Shown: piece by piece, positions 12,081 through 24,050 of the stretch | Position numbering within the stretch: position 1 is the stretch's first letter | Layout: each line of letters opens with the position of its first letter | Assembly (NCBI GenBank): GCA_009792885.1 | Contig: WMCF01000033.1 | Span: 1,801,344 to 1,865,343 of the forward strand | Reading direction: 5' to 3' | Origin: Eremophila alpestris peregrina | Lineage: Eukaryota > Chordata > Aves > Passeriformes > Alaudidae | Length of the DNA: 64,000 bases | Notes under the pieces: model-generated | Database searches by the model: none | What the model was told of the DNA's origin: nothing | What the model saw: only the letters and a program-made list of their open reading frames with translations | Translations under genes and position numbers: made by a program

Positions 12081-15000
12081 GGTAAATACTTTGTTCTTGT
12101 GTTTCACCTGTGGTTTTGATTGCTTACAGATGAATTTTGGATGTTAAATACCTGTACCACAAAGGAAAAAAAAGACAAAATTTAAACTTGAAGTTTTTCA
12201 CTTGATTTGAATGTGCTTCTTCCATGCTTACTTTAAGGGGCTTGAAATATTAAGTCTCTGGGGTTTTGGGCTGAGACTGGATCTGATAGCAAATACTGAG
12301 CTTTGTCATTAGCAGATCTGTGGACTAAATCCTGGTATTAATAACAAAACAGGAAGATCATCCACAGTAGTTAATTGATAGAAGGATTGGCAGAACTTTG
12401 CTAGCTGTGATCTTATGCTAAACCAGTTATTTTTAAAGTATTTGGGAATAAGCCCAGACTTTCATGGGAAGGAGGGAGGGATTTTGTTCCAGAATTTCAA
12501 GACTTTGATTGTTGGGGCTTTCAGTGCATGATACAGCCTGTGCTGCATATTGTGGGCAAATGGCAGAAAAGTGTACTTTTGTCTTTATTCTGACTTAATT
12601 CTTTTAATACCTTTGTCACTTTCTGGGGTTTTTTCCAGTTTATTGCATAGATGTAGCAAAACAATGTTTTCAGCAGTATTACTCATGAATGACTGAATTC
12701 AAGCAGATATATCCCAGAGACAAGGTGGCTGAAGAGCTATTCTATTAAAAGTAGATTAAATGATAGGGAGTGGAGAGATTCAGCTTCTTAATTACTCAAT
12801 GATGTCTCTTGGAATCTAAGGTTGCACATCACACAGCTGCTCCAGCTGTTGGAATTCAGTGTGAACAGGGTGCTCAAGGAATGCTGCTCAGGTTACATGG
12901 AGCATTAGCCACAGTGGGCAGCAAGCAGCTGCAGGACCTGTCTTCAGCAGAAGTGTGCATTTGGCAATGTGGAAGAAAAGCTTCTCTTTCCTGAAGGCAG
13001 TGATGATACTCCACACAGGAGATCCAGCTGGCTTGTTAGTGCAAGGACTGCAACCAAATAATTAAATTAAAAATTCCTGGACAGTAGATTTTCTGTCAGC
13101 TGTATAACTTAAACATATGATCTGAATTTCCAGCTCTGTCTCTTGGGAACACTTCTTTTCCAAAGTAATCCTAGTTAGCAAGTCCCTGCATCAAGTGGGA
13201 CCATTCTGGTGGTCTCAAGGCCTGCCTGTATCTGATGTTTGCTCTCTATATGTGCTGTCCATTTGGTTTCAAACTCTTACATTTAATGGGGAAAAAATAC
13301 AAAAACAGAGAGCAGTTAACTTCAAGGAGAAATCTGTTTCATCTCTGTCCTCATTTCTCTATGGCAGGAATTGTTTCTGCAATCAGCATGTCCCTTATAA
13401 TGCCAATTGACAAAGGCCTTTTGTGTGAGGTGAAATGATTAACAATTGCTTTATTAAAACTGTTAAAAACCAGGTCTGGAGAGGACTTCAGGAGGTAGTT
13501 ACAGTCTGTCACAGAGCTGTTCAGCTGTAAATAAACACTGGTGAAAATGGGGTAAATCTTTTCCAGGGAGGGCAGTTCCATGACTTCCCTGTGCTATCCC
13601 TTCCCATAGCTCCCTAGCTCTATCATTACAAAGATTTTTTTTCCTAAAATCTTACCTGACTACATTACTATGCTTTAAGCTCATTAATATTTGTTCTATC
13701 TGCGGTGGACCTTAAGAACAGTTTATTCTCTTCCAGTTTCTCTTAATGTGATCCTGCCTCTATGTACTGAACAATGTAAATATTAGCTTTTGCACATATT
13801 AAATTGAATATTCCCTCTCTTATTTAACAAAATTATCAGAATGGTTTGAGCAAGGCAGAATGGCCTATTCCATTTTCTGTAATGCCTAATTTAAAAAAAA
13901 AAGTTTAAATGGTGCTTCTTGAATTTCTGTTCTGAGAATTTTCTAGCCATTTATTTACCATCTAAAAAAAAATTGTCATATTGGCTGTTTGCACAAAGTG
14001 CACTTTCAAAATGAGCACAGCTAATCCTTGGCTGTAGTTGTTGCTATAACTGCAATAAAATACTGTTTTTCTCTTTTCCCAAAGTAAGTAATATCATGAT
14101 CTTAGCTTTTCTCATCATATTCCCTTTTCACAGCTTCCTGTCTCATCTCCATTAGTGATAATCAAATAAAATAATTATATAAGTATTAAGATATGAAAAA
14201 TATTTCTTGCAAGGTGGCATAAATTCATTCTTACCCAGTACTCCGAATATTTGTGGGCATTTTAGTTATTGCCCAATATGCTTTGAGCTTATAAAATCCT
14301 TCTACTTAGTTCCAACTCGATCTGATTCATTCATAATGACTCATTTTATTTAGCAATGTGTGCCCTATTGGAATAAAGGGTGTTTGTGTAAGAACCTTGT
14401 GTTTTGAAGAGGTTTAGCACTTCCACACAAGCCTGGAAGGTAATTTAACTCATTGCATTTCTGGTGTTTCACCTTGCCCAAGGCCAAAGCACTCTTCTTT
14501 CTTTTCCATTTTATATGTTTTTAAGAGGATGCATAAAGCTATTATGTTACAATATCTCAGTCACTGTAATGTCTAGAGTGCATGTGTCCTACCAAGGCTG
14601 GCTCCAGTGGCTGGGGTTTGTCTTCCACCACCTGAGAATAACAGGGTTGTGTTTGATTCTGGTTAAGAGGAAGTCCTGTGTTCATGAGATGTGCCTGTTT
14701 ATCCCAGCACCTTGGATTGGAGTGATGCACAAGAATCCTTTCTGCCAAATAAGTCTGATTAATTACTGCCTACTTTACCCAGGCACAGGGCCCTATCTTC
14801 TTTCACACTGTAGAATTGCATAACAAAACATTTTCTGCCTTTAAAGTCTTTACTTTTTTCTCTTAGTTCAGAAGTAAGTCTTAGAAATTTATTTGTACAT
14901 CAGCTGCACCAAGGACTTTATATTTAAGGCATTAAAATATCAAATTGTACTGTGCAGTGATCATTTCTTCATAGGGTAGAATGGAAAGAATCTGCCTTTA

Positions 15001-15354
15001 GTTAAGCAGTGATGTGCATGCTCACCTGCTCAGTACTGCTCTGCTGCTTCAGTCAACAAAGATCTGTGTGGAAGGAATTTCAGTGTTTGATCTGATTCCA
15101 CTGTGAAGTGCTCTGGAGCAGAAGTTTGCATGTCATGTTTCACATGCCACAAGCTGCAGCATCTCTGTGCTGGGCTGCTCTTTGACCCCAGGATGCAGGA
15201 GAGTGGGATGGCACCATGTCAGCTGGAAGAGAGAAAGCTGAGTGCATTTGTGGCCTCGAAACTGGGCCCAGCAGTACCATGGTGCTTTTGGAGGTCCTGG
15301 TGTGGAGGGAGAAAAGCCTTCTGTACAATGTGTGTGCCTTCTGTACAGTGCAGT
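12081..15354. other. Intergenic, no gene recognised
   Basis: AT-rich single-copy-looking DNA downstream of PIP4K2A. Short open frames occur in all frames but none has a recognisable domain or splice context. No mobile element was recognised before the CR1 fragment that begins near 15355. Confidence 0.6.
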
Positions 15355-15662
15355 GACTGGGCACAGCCAGCACAGCTTCATGAGAGAAAAGTCCTGCTCA
15401 TCAAACCTGATTTCCTTTTGTGACAAGGTACCCCAGCTGGCTGATCAAGGGGAGCCAGTTGATACAATGAGATTTTTGGATGTCAGTAAAGCTTTCAATG
15501 CTGTCTGTCCCAGTGTCCTTCTGCACAAGATGTCCAGCTCACAGCTGGATAAACACATCATGTGATGGGTGAGCAACTGGCTCACTGGTTGGGCACAAAG
15601 GGTTACAGTGAATGGGGTGACATCAGACTGGTGGCCTGTCACTGGTGGGGCTCCACAGATTG
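15355..15662 (+). mobile_element. CR1 LINE fragment, reverse-transcriptase region, degenerate
   Basis: Conceptual translation of the + strand gives HSFMREKSCSSNLISF, then DVSKAFNAVCPSVLLHKM, a stop, and WVSNWLTGWAQRVTVNGV. This is the CR1 reverse transcriptase region leading to and following the conserved (D/S)xSKAFD motif, here SKAFN. The frame carries a TGA near 15562, and similarity stops abruptly after GGAPQ at about 15660. Both ends are truncated and no CR1 3' tail follows, so this is an internal relic rather than a standard 5'-truncated copy. Confidence 0.85.
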
Positions 15663-18600
15663 CAGCAACAAGAGTTTAGGGTAAGAGGAGAGCAAGGGCA
15701 CAAACCAAAAAGCCTTTTCTGAAGTGGCAAGGAAGAGACAGTGCTGAGGCCAGTAAAGAAACAAAGCTGAGAATAAGAAACAAAATACAAAGAAGCAACA
15801 CAGAACATCCTCCCTGCATTAGGCATTATCTGCACCTGCTCTTGGGTCACAGAGGACAGTCCCACATGGGAGCAGAGGAAAATCTCAGACCATAAAATTA
15901 CGATGCAAAAGGAAAGGCATAAATTACTACATTGACAACCCCATAAAAGCATTTTACAATAATTACCTCCTCACCTGAAATAATGGGAACAGTGCTGTGG
16001 TGTAAGATTGGGAGTAGAAAAGCAAACCAGAGAGAACTGATCAGCCTAGAGAGCAGATTAACAGCAACCCTAAAAAAACCCTAAACCCACAGCATATTTA
16101 AAAGCAATGCAGTAAAATGTTGAAGGAGATACTCCTGTAAAACATAATTAAACTGCTGGACTTGGGTCCTGTGATAGTATGCTGATAGAGAAAAGACTGA
16201 GTAGGAAAATGGCTACATGGAACATTTCCATCATCAAAACAAGCTCTGTGACCCAAACCAGTCTGTGGAAACACTTTGTCTGCATGGGATATTCTTCAGA
16301 CAGAAACATTTCCTCATGCTCTTTATCTCCCATTGTTTAACTCAGCCTCTCCCTCAGACACCTTGTTGGCTCTGTTCAGAGTACTGAGCTGTCTGGTCTA
16401 ACACAATTGTTTTCATGGGCACATTTGGGCAAGGGAGAGCTGACAGAGGAACTGTGTTTTCAGGTGAGAAGGTGGGTGTGAAAAGACTGTCATTCCAATA
16501 AGGTCCCCTGTGAAGCAGCTCTTCCTTCTCAAGCATTGGGAGTCAGCTTTGAACCCTCAGTTCAGCCTTTAAGTTAGCAAACAGGGCTCTAACTTGCCTT
16601 CTTGGGGAAGGTGGATCATGTGTCTCATCAATTCATTGGGTGATGTTGCAGTGGAAGAGCAGATCACAGCTCATATCCTAGAAGTCACCTAGTCTGATAT
16701 ACACATACAAGGCTCATGTTTTAAATGTGTGGTTCTTCTGAAGAATTAGAATACAAAATGTTTTAAATAAAAAAATGCTTTCCCAAAATGGGGTTCTGTA
16801 CTTTAAAACATCCAGAGGAGAGCTGCTGTCATATATTTTCTTGTGCTGGTGAACAGGGCTCATTATCCAGACCCTCTCCAAAGGCACAGTGTCCTACATG
16901 ACCACTGAGCAACTGTACATTTGCTACCAATGTTATTCCTGAAACAGCATTTGTTGGATTCTTGACAAACATGGCTTCACAGAAGAGAAAGAATTTATAG
17001 AGCTCTTGGTACTATTCCAACAGTCAGATTCCATTACGTACTAAAACTGAAAAACAAGGTTTTCCAAACAGGTGAGAAACAAAGCAGGTTGCTTTGCCCT
17101 AGTAAGGACAAGCATAGATCCCTAATTTAGAGCAAGAGGGTGGGAAACATTACACAGTGAACTGTGGCTACCACAGATACCCTGAAGGCTGAAGATGATC
17201 TTCAAACAGCCAAGCTTTATGCTGTTAAATGCTTTATAGATCAAAATTATCAGCTTAAATTAATCCATGCTTTATAGGCAGGCAGTGTGAGAAATGCAGC
17301 TGGGACATAATAGGATCAGAGGAAGCAAAGGCAGGAGTAAATGAGTTGCACAAGCTGTGAGTAGAACAAACCCTGCTGGGACCCTGCTCAGAGAGGGCTG
17401 AGCTTGCTGCACCTCGTGGGCACCAGGGCAGGCACAGCTTTGGCAAGGAGCCACACCCCACAGAAATACAGAGGCTGTGGCTGGGGGAAAGCAGTGATTG
17501 GAAAGAAAGCCCATGTACTCAAACTTGTAATGTTTCTAAGCATATACTCTGTCATTACATGGGGCAACTAAAGAGGAGAGTTTGCATAAGAGAGATACAG
17601 GACTTGCCCATAAAAGTTCCTAGAAACATAATTTCACAGCCAAGAGTAACCAGAAGGCTGAATTTCACAGTTTTTTCTGAAGATAAAAGTGGAAAAGTTC
17701 AGATAGTTCAAGGAAACCGGGCAAGGATCACATACTAACATATTTCCAGACCTTTTCAGGATTTTTTGACCAATGTTTGGGTTTAGGTCTTTCATATAAT
17801 ACAGGTACTGCTGTGAAATCTCAGCTAGGAAATTATTTAGATGTTAACAGCCAAACTGTTGCTAATTCTAATTGTTGCTTTTTGCTAAACAAAGTAATTT
17901 TAAACAGACCTCCTATGTAGCTTAATACAGTTTTTAAGCAAGTTGCTCACAAAAACTACTTTAACACCTTCTTGTTTATTCCACAAATCAACATGTTACC
18001 TTCCAGACTAATTCACAGCCTGGAGTGCACTGCTCTGGTTTTTAATCAAAATAATAGAAAATGGTCTCATCAACTTCCTTTGCACTGCCCCCTGTGCAGT
18101 CACAATCAGGTCTGGCTTTAGCTATGGGTTTCCTATAGCAAAGATTTATCATAGTAAAAAGCAAGTTGTACTGTTTCTGAAGTTCACTCTGTCAAGCATA
18201 TGTTATTCCTTCAAACCATTATTCACTTTGGAACACATTCAACACATCAAAAGAAATCCAGAGGCATTTGAAATATTTTCTAACTTACAAATAACTTGAG
18301 TTGGAAATTATAACTTGATCCAAAGCCCAGGAAAGTCTCCATCTAAATTCAATAGTAATTGAACCAGCTTCTTCAAGCATGACCTTTTCATCATCCATGA
18401 CTCACACAAATTAGGTCTGTGAAACTGAAAGGTGTTGCTTTTTTAAGAGTGCCAGCATAAACTCGTATTTCCAGTCTTTCTTACCATGGATCTAGATAAA
18501 TAGGTAAAAGTACTTACATTGTTAGCCCATATCCCAGTATTTCCTTATGATGCTTATTGAAGTTATTCTGCTTTGTACCAGCATCAGGCTGTTCTTGTAC

Positions 18601-20319
18601 TAAAAGCTTTACAGCAAAACTGCAGCTTTAAAAGGAGAATCAAACTTCTCACCAAAAGGTTTACTACATATAACTATATTAAGTATAATGAGTTAGCAAG
18701 ACAGATGTTTGAGCAGACCTTCTCCTGAACAGAATCTTCAGTCCCATTTGCCTGATGCTCCTGTAGTACTTGACAGCCAGCTCCAGAATCCTTTCAACTG
18801 TCAAATCAATTCCCACGGACCAGATGAGAGCAGAACAAATCCAGCTCCAGCACACACACAGAGTATGTGCTGCTTTTCCTGCAGTGTAATTAGCAGCTTC
18901 TCTGTGCACCAGGAGAACTATCTGCCCTAACCAAGGGAAGGGGAAGCAAGCTCACACTGTGTTAGACCTTCTCAATTCCGAAAGATACTTAAATACATAA
19001 TTTAAAACACAAGCGTGACCACTTCAACTCCAAGTTGACTGAAATGGTGTAGTAAGATGATGCTCTTCAGCTTTAGTTGCTACAAAACCTTCCATGAGGT
19101 GTAAGACATGACAGAAGCCTGGTTTACAGCCAGACACAAGCTTTAATGAAATAAAAACATGGAAGCAATATTTCTTTCACAAATATAATATGAAAACCGA
19201 TTTTTCTCAAAACCTTTTCAATACTACTCATTCTTGATTGAAAAAGAAATACCGCAAAATCAATTCAAAATTTAGTTTTATTGGAGAGCAATTTAAATCC
19301 TAACAATGCACATGTCAGTTTGCACCACTGAAGAACATATTCCTTTGATAAGTATCTTATCTGTCATGTAGATCTTTGTCAAAGCAATCCTCCTCCAAGT
19401 TCCAATACTGCAAGGTATGGAAGAACCAGATGTTCTGCTGACTTTCCTGCCGTCTTGCTCTGGTAAAAATGGAAAGAGTACTAGCAGACTAATAATTACA
19501 GTTACACTTATGAAAATGGGTTGGAACAAGAGTCTCAACAATTGTAAGCACCAAACTGTTTCACTCACCAAGTTTCATCATGTGAATGAACAAAGAAGGT
19601 GGGAGGTGAGCAGAAGAGAAATGAAGGGTGACAGCTGTTAATGTGCTTGGATGTCACACACCAATGGATGTTGTTAAAGAGCAGAATAGTGTCAATTCCC
19701 ATTTTTGCAGCTATGGCACACCCCTTTATTCATGCAACACATCATACACAATTATCCTGCAGAGGTCACTGAAGTCAGCTATCCTTTTCATCTCATTCAC
19801 ATCAATTAGAAAAATATGCCAAGGTTCATTGAGATTGATTTTTTTTACTTTTTATGGCAGTTAAGGGACTGATCCTTGACTCCAGAAGTTCATAGCCTAT
19901 TATCATGTCCTCAGGGCGAGGGTGGGGGTTGCAAACAGGAATAAGTATGCAGCTGTTCTGGTAAAAAAGTGAAAACAATTAATACCTTTGGTGTATGTGC
20001 CAAGGAAAGGTTATTAAAGATGCCCTGGAAATCACTCTAGAGAGAAACAATAAAGGCAAAGAAAAAGGATGTTCATGGCCTGACTTGATTTCAAGGCAGC
20101 AATTTTACCACCCACAATCAGCTGTTTGTAGGGCAGAGGCACCAATTGTGCTGGTTCTGGGACAGCTACCAGCTATTGTGCCCGAAAAATCCATCTGCAG
20201 CAATGGTATTAGCTGTGAGTGCATATTTCCCAACGTGGTGACATTCCTTCTGCCCTCTGGCTTTTGTTTGGGCTTTAACCTTGTGACCAGTGCAAATCTA
20301 TCTGCACCAATGCAACATG
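15663..20319. other. Intergenic, no gene recognised
   Basis: There is no recognisable coding exon, RNA gene or mobile element. The first 500 bases are purine-rich on the + strand. The rest is ordinary AT-rich DNA. Confidence 0.55.
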
Positions 20320-20849
20320 CAGGAGCAGCTGGAAGCCATTGTGCAGCAGGAAAGCTGTGACATATTTGCCATGACAGAAGCGTGGTGGGATGGCTCATGC
20401 TACTGAGGAGCTGCAATGGATGGCTATAAACCCTTCAGATTGGATATGAGAGGAAGGAGAGAAGGTGGGGAAGCCCTGTATATTAGAGGCAGTTTTAATT
20501 GTCTGGATGTTAATGATGGAACCAGAGGGATTGGATGTTTATGGTAAAGAACCTGGCAGATCCCAAGATGGGAGTCTGTTACAGACCTCCCAGCCAGGAT
20601 GGAGAAGCAGATGAAAAATTCTATAAGCAGCTGGGGGAAGTCCTGCAACTGCTAATCATGGTTCTCCTGGGGTACTCCTGCTTAAAATGTGGGAGTTGCT
20701 CTCTATTTCCAAGTAACAAGTGATAGGACGAGAGGAAATGTCCTGAAGTTGCAGCAGGGGAGATTTAAGTATTGGCTGATAGGAAGAACATCTTCACCAA
20801 GAGGGTTATCAAGCACTGGAACAGGCTGCCCAGGGCAGTGGTGGAGTCC
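20320..20849 (+). mobile_element. CR1 LINE, 5' portion: endonuclease fragment fused to 3' region by internal deletion
   Basis: The left part translates to CDIFAMTEAWWDG and, further on, a GVCYRPPSQDGEADEKFYKQ block. Both are typical of the CR1 apurinic-type endonuclease domain. Around 20705-20715 the sequence jumps to the CR1 3' region (AAGTAACAAGTGATAGGACG, then TTGCAGCAGGGGAGATTTAA), so the reverse transcriptase region is deleted. The 3' region continues to GGCAGTGGTGGAGTCC and is then interrupted by the LTR inserted at 20850. It resumes at 21777. Confidence 0.88.
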
Positions 20850-21776
20850 TGTTGCAACCCACAGCAGAAGGTGAGGGTAACCCAGGCTCTTGTAAATAGA
20901 TGCCTTGGGGCAGGTTTGAGTGAAACAGCACGGAAGGCTTGATGTTGGTGAACACACATATGTAGGGTTTATTGTAGAACAATTGGGGTGCAAAGGAAAG
21001 CAGGTATGTGGCCATTTGGGGTTTTAATATCTGCAGTAACAGAAGAACATAAAAGCATTGCAATGTGGAAGCACAACAACATCATCCAAGGGCATGCACA
21101 AGGGAAAAGGAAGAGAGAAAGGACAAGAGCATGAAGCACAAAATAAAGAGAGAGAAGGGACCAGAGTGAAGATCTCACCACCCACAGGCCCTGGCAACAA
21201 GATTCAGCTGCTTGTAGTCTTGGTCACAGACTGGATCCATCAGGTGGGGGAGGGAGTCCCAAAAAAGTGGTGGGGAAAAATCTCTGGAACACACCATCTG
21301 TTGGGTTTATATCCACTCAGGTTCAGGTGGGAATGCCCAGATACCTCCCATGAGGCAGGGAGATGGATGCAATGGTGTTGATCCTGGGGCACTTGGGAGC
21401 CCTTGACACCTCCTAAGAAGCACAGCTGCCCATCCCATCACAGCAGCTGAGTCCATTATGGCCCATCAGCAGAGATGGGCACCCTCAGGCCACAGCCAGT
21501 GTCCCTGCTTCCCGGGGGCAGGAAGGGGCAGCCTCACAACCCAGGGGTTTGTGCAAGGGAGGTCAATTTAGCATGATGGGGGGCACAATCCATCTCCACT
21601 GGATCTGTCTCCCATATCACTCATTGCCCCTCTTGCTTTCACCCTCTGTCCTACCAGATCAGAGGTTTAGCCATTGCACACCCAAAAGCTCACCTCTACT
21701 GAGCAAAGCACCCTTACACACTCCACAAATGTGGAAGGTTTTGAGCCATTATTGATTAAGAGTTCAATCTTTCACA
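20850..21776 (-). mobile_element. Solo LTR of an endogenous retrovirus, nested in CR1, antisense
   Basis: The CR1 3' region is split by about 927 bp. The inserted block begins TG and ends CA on either strand (TGTTGCAACC at its left end, CTTTCACA at its right end), as retroviral LTRs do. Read on the - strand it has an AATAAA (complement of 20968-20973) about 118 bp before its end, fitting an R-U5 layout. It holds no gag, pol or env frame, so it is a solo LTR left by recombination. Flanks GAGTCC (20844-20849) and GCTCCC (21777-21782) may be a decayed 6-bp target duplication. I do not recognise the LTR family. Confidence 0.75.
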
Positions 21777-21925
21777 GCTCCCCATCCCTGGAGGTGTTTA
21801 AATGATGAGTAGATGTGGCACTTGAAGAGACATGGTTTTGTGGTGGACTTAGCAGTGCTAGGTTAATGGTTGGAGTCAGTGATCTAAAAGGTCTTTCCCA
21901 ACCTAAACAATTCTATGATTCAATG
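21777..21925 (+). mobile_element. CR1 LINE, 3' tail (continuation after nested LTR)
   Basis: The CR1 3' terminus resumes with CCATCCCTGGAGGTGTTTAA, passes through GATGTGGCACTTGAAG, and ends with AGGTCTTTCCCAACCTAAAC and the ATTCTATGATTC tail. With 20320-20849 it makes one element interrupted by the LTR. Confidence 0.92.
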
Positions 21926-22828
21926 GTTTTCTTCATTTTTTTGTTAGGAATCCATCCTCAAATCCCCCCCAGCATGTCCATGCTGGGGCATCTTTTCCCA
22001 GCTGCTTCTCCAAGATGCTTTTTGTACCATTATGTGTATTTCTACATATACAGTGATATTCTGGATATACATAAGCAGCTGGAGGACTGCATGGGATCCA
22101 AGTATTTCTGTGGCATGTAAGTTGCAGTGGAATGTTCAAAACCATAAATACACATGTGCAGAAAAGTGAACAACTCTGGATCTTTAAACTTAACAATTTC
22201 TTTTCAAGCTTCCTGCTTCTATAGCTAGGTTTGACTGTAGAGCAGAGTCCCTGAATGAAAACATGCTGCATCAGATCTTCCTGTACCACTTTAGGTTATC
22301 ACCTCATCAAGAGAGAAATCCTCTTAAAATTAGAAATAGCCTCCAGGTTCAAGACAAGGCAGCAAAATTGTTCCCAATGAGATTAAAAAAAAGAAAAAAA
22401 GAAAAAACCCCACCACCTTCTTCAGCTGATTCATTGAAGGAGGCAAAGCACACTTTCCTTTCTTGGATGAGTACCTATACTTGTTTCCCCAAAATGCTTC
22501 TTCTCCAGGAGCTCTACATTCTCCACTCCATCACTGCCTCATACACAGCTTATAGGAAGCCAATGCAAAGCCATAATGGAAAAAACCCCACTTTTTAATC
22601 TTTTTCTGGCCTTTCCTAGCCCTCTTAAAGGAACAACAAACCTAAGACAAGGCTGAAGTCTCCCTGATTGTCAGCAGGCACTGACTGGCTCTGCAGCAAT
22701 CTGCACTGGACTGCCTTAGCCCAGGTTTTCCCAAACAAGGCCCCTTTTCCAGCTACTTGTCATTTGGAAATGAAATGCATTTCCTGAAGATTTGTCCAGA
22801 CCAGCTGTGGTAGGGCTGGGGATGATGG
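21926..22828. other. Intergenic, no gene recognised
   Basis: Single-copy-looking DNA between CR1 copies. The only notable detail is a short A/G-rich tract near 22383-22407. No gene is seen. Confidence 0.55.
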
Positions 22829-23056
22829 CTTTAATCTAAAGAGGGGACATTTAGATTAGGAATAAAAGATAAATTTTCTACAATGAGGGAGGTGAACGTG
22901 CCATTTACAGAGGCATGCCCATCCCTGGGAATGCTCAAAGCCAGGCCAGAGGGAACTCTGAGCAGCCTGGTCTAGTGACAGGTGACCCATGACAGCAGGG
23001 TTGGACTGGCTGGTCTTCAAAGGTCCCTCCCAAGCCAACCCACCTGTGATTGTGAC
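22829..23056 (+). mobile_element. CR1 LINE, 3' end fragment, sense
   Basis: CR1 3' terminus: a GAGGGGACATTTAGATTAGG block, CATCCCTGGGAATGCTCAAA, AGCAGCCTGGTCTAGTGACA, GGTTGGACTGGCTGGTCTTC and AAAGGTCCCTCCCAAGCCAA. It ends CTGTGATTGTGA, a decayed octamer tail. Divergence from the 7.4-kb copy shows that it is a different subfamily or older. Confidence 0.88.
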
Positions 23057-23280
23057 TGCACATTCACAACCACAGGTCTGACACTGCCTGGAAGCTTCAG
23101 ATGTGGCATTAACAGCCTGCACAACTGATTCACACATTCACAGTCAGCCCAAAATACATCCTGAGTGCTAAATTTATTGCACATTTTCAGTGAATCCAAC
23201 ACTTCCCAGAAGCTTCAGGGCCATTGCACAGGCTGAGCACAGTAGGAGTGCAGCAGTTTCTGTCTGGAACATCCAGCACA

Positions 23281-23579
23281 TGGGACTGGGGTGGCACACA
23301 GGGGATTGGGGTGGCACAGAGAGGATTGGGGTGGTGCAGAAGGTATTGGGGTGGCACACAGGGGATTGGGGTGGTGCAGAAGGGATTGGGGTGGCACAGA
23401 GGGGATTGGGGTGGCACAGAGGGGATTGGGGTGGCACAGAAAGGATTGGGGTGGCACAGAGGGGATTGGGTGACACAGAAGGGATTGGGGTGGCACAGAG
23501 AGGATTGGGGTGGTGCAGAAGGTATTGGGGTGGCACACAGGGGATTGGGGTGGCACACAGGGGATTGGGGTGGCTCAGC
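23281..23579. repeat. G-rich minisatellite, 20-bp unit, about 15 copies
   Basis: Tandem units of consensus GGGGATTGGGGTGGCACAGA repeat about 15 times with few variants. One unit (near 23461) is 19 bp. Each unit carries one or two runs of four G, so the strand can form G-quadruplexes. Because 20 is not a multiple of 3, the array reads as a 20-residue repeat through all frames on both strands. The open frames across it (Gly/Trp-rich on +, Pro/Cys-rich on -) are by-products, not genes. Confidence 0.97.
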
Positions 23580-23805
23580 AGCCTTGGCTCTGCAGTTTAA
23601 ATGAACACAGCACAGCCGCTGTGTCACTGATGGCGCTGGGCCTGAGAGACACAAGGACACTAGTGAAAAAACCCCCTGTTCCACAGGGTAATATGAAGCA
23701 AATCCAGGAAGAACTTCTTCCTCCACTCCTCTAGATGCTGTACAGGAAGGTGCATGGACTGAAATCACTTACCACTTGCAGCTGCAGTTTGACTTCAAGC
23801 AGCAA

Positions 23806-24050
23806 AGAATCATAGAATCTGCTGAGTTGGAAGGGACCCATCAGGATCATGGAGTCCAACTCCTGGTTCTGCACAGAACCATCCCAATTGTCACACCATG
23901 TGCCTGAGAACATTGTCCAAATGCTTCTTGAACTCTGTCAGGCTTGGTGCACTGACCACTGCCCTGTTCTAGTACCCAACCACCCTCCATTGGAAGAACC
24001 TTTTCCTAATATCCAGCCTAAACCTCTCCTGAAACACCCTCATGTCATTA
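23806..24050 (-). mobile_element. CR1 LINE, 3' end fragment, antisense
   Basis: The left edge starts AGAATCATAGAATCTGCTGA, the reverse complement of the CR1 octamer tail. It continues with TTGGAAGGGACCCATCAGGA and GGAGTCCAACTCCTGGTTCT, then, toward the right, TTGGAAGAACCTTTTCCTAA and ATATCCAGCCTAAACCTCTC. All are CR1 3' landmarks in reverse. It is 5'-truncated near 24050. It lies about 230 bp from the minisatellite. Confidence 0.92.

Noticed and set aside
23187..23768. 193-codon Pro/Cys-rich open frame and several Gly/Trp-rich frames
   Set aside because: They are read-throughs of the 20-bp minisatellite, which is open in every frame on both strands because its unit contains no stop.
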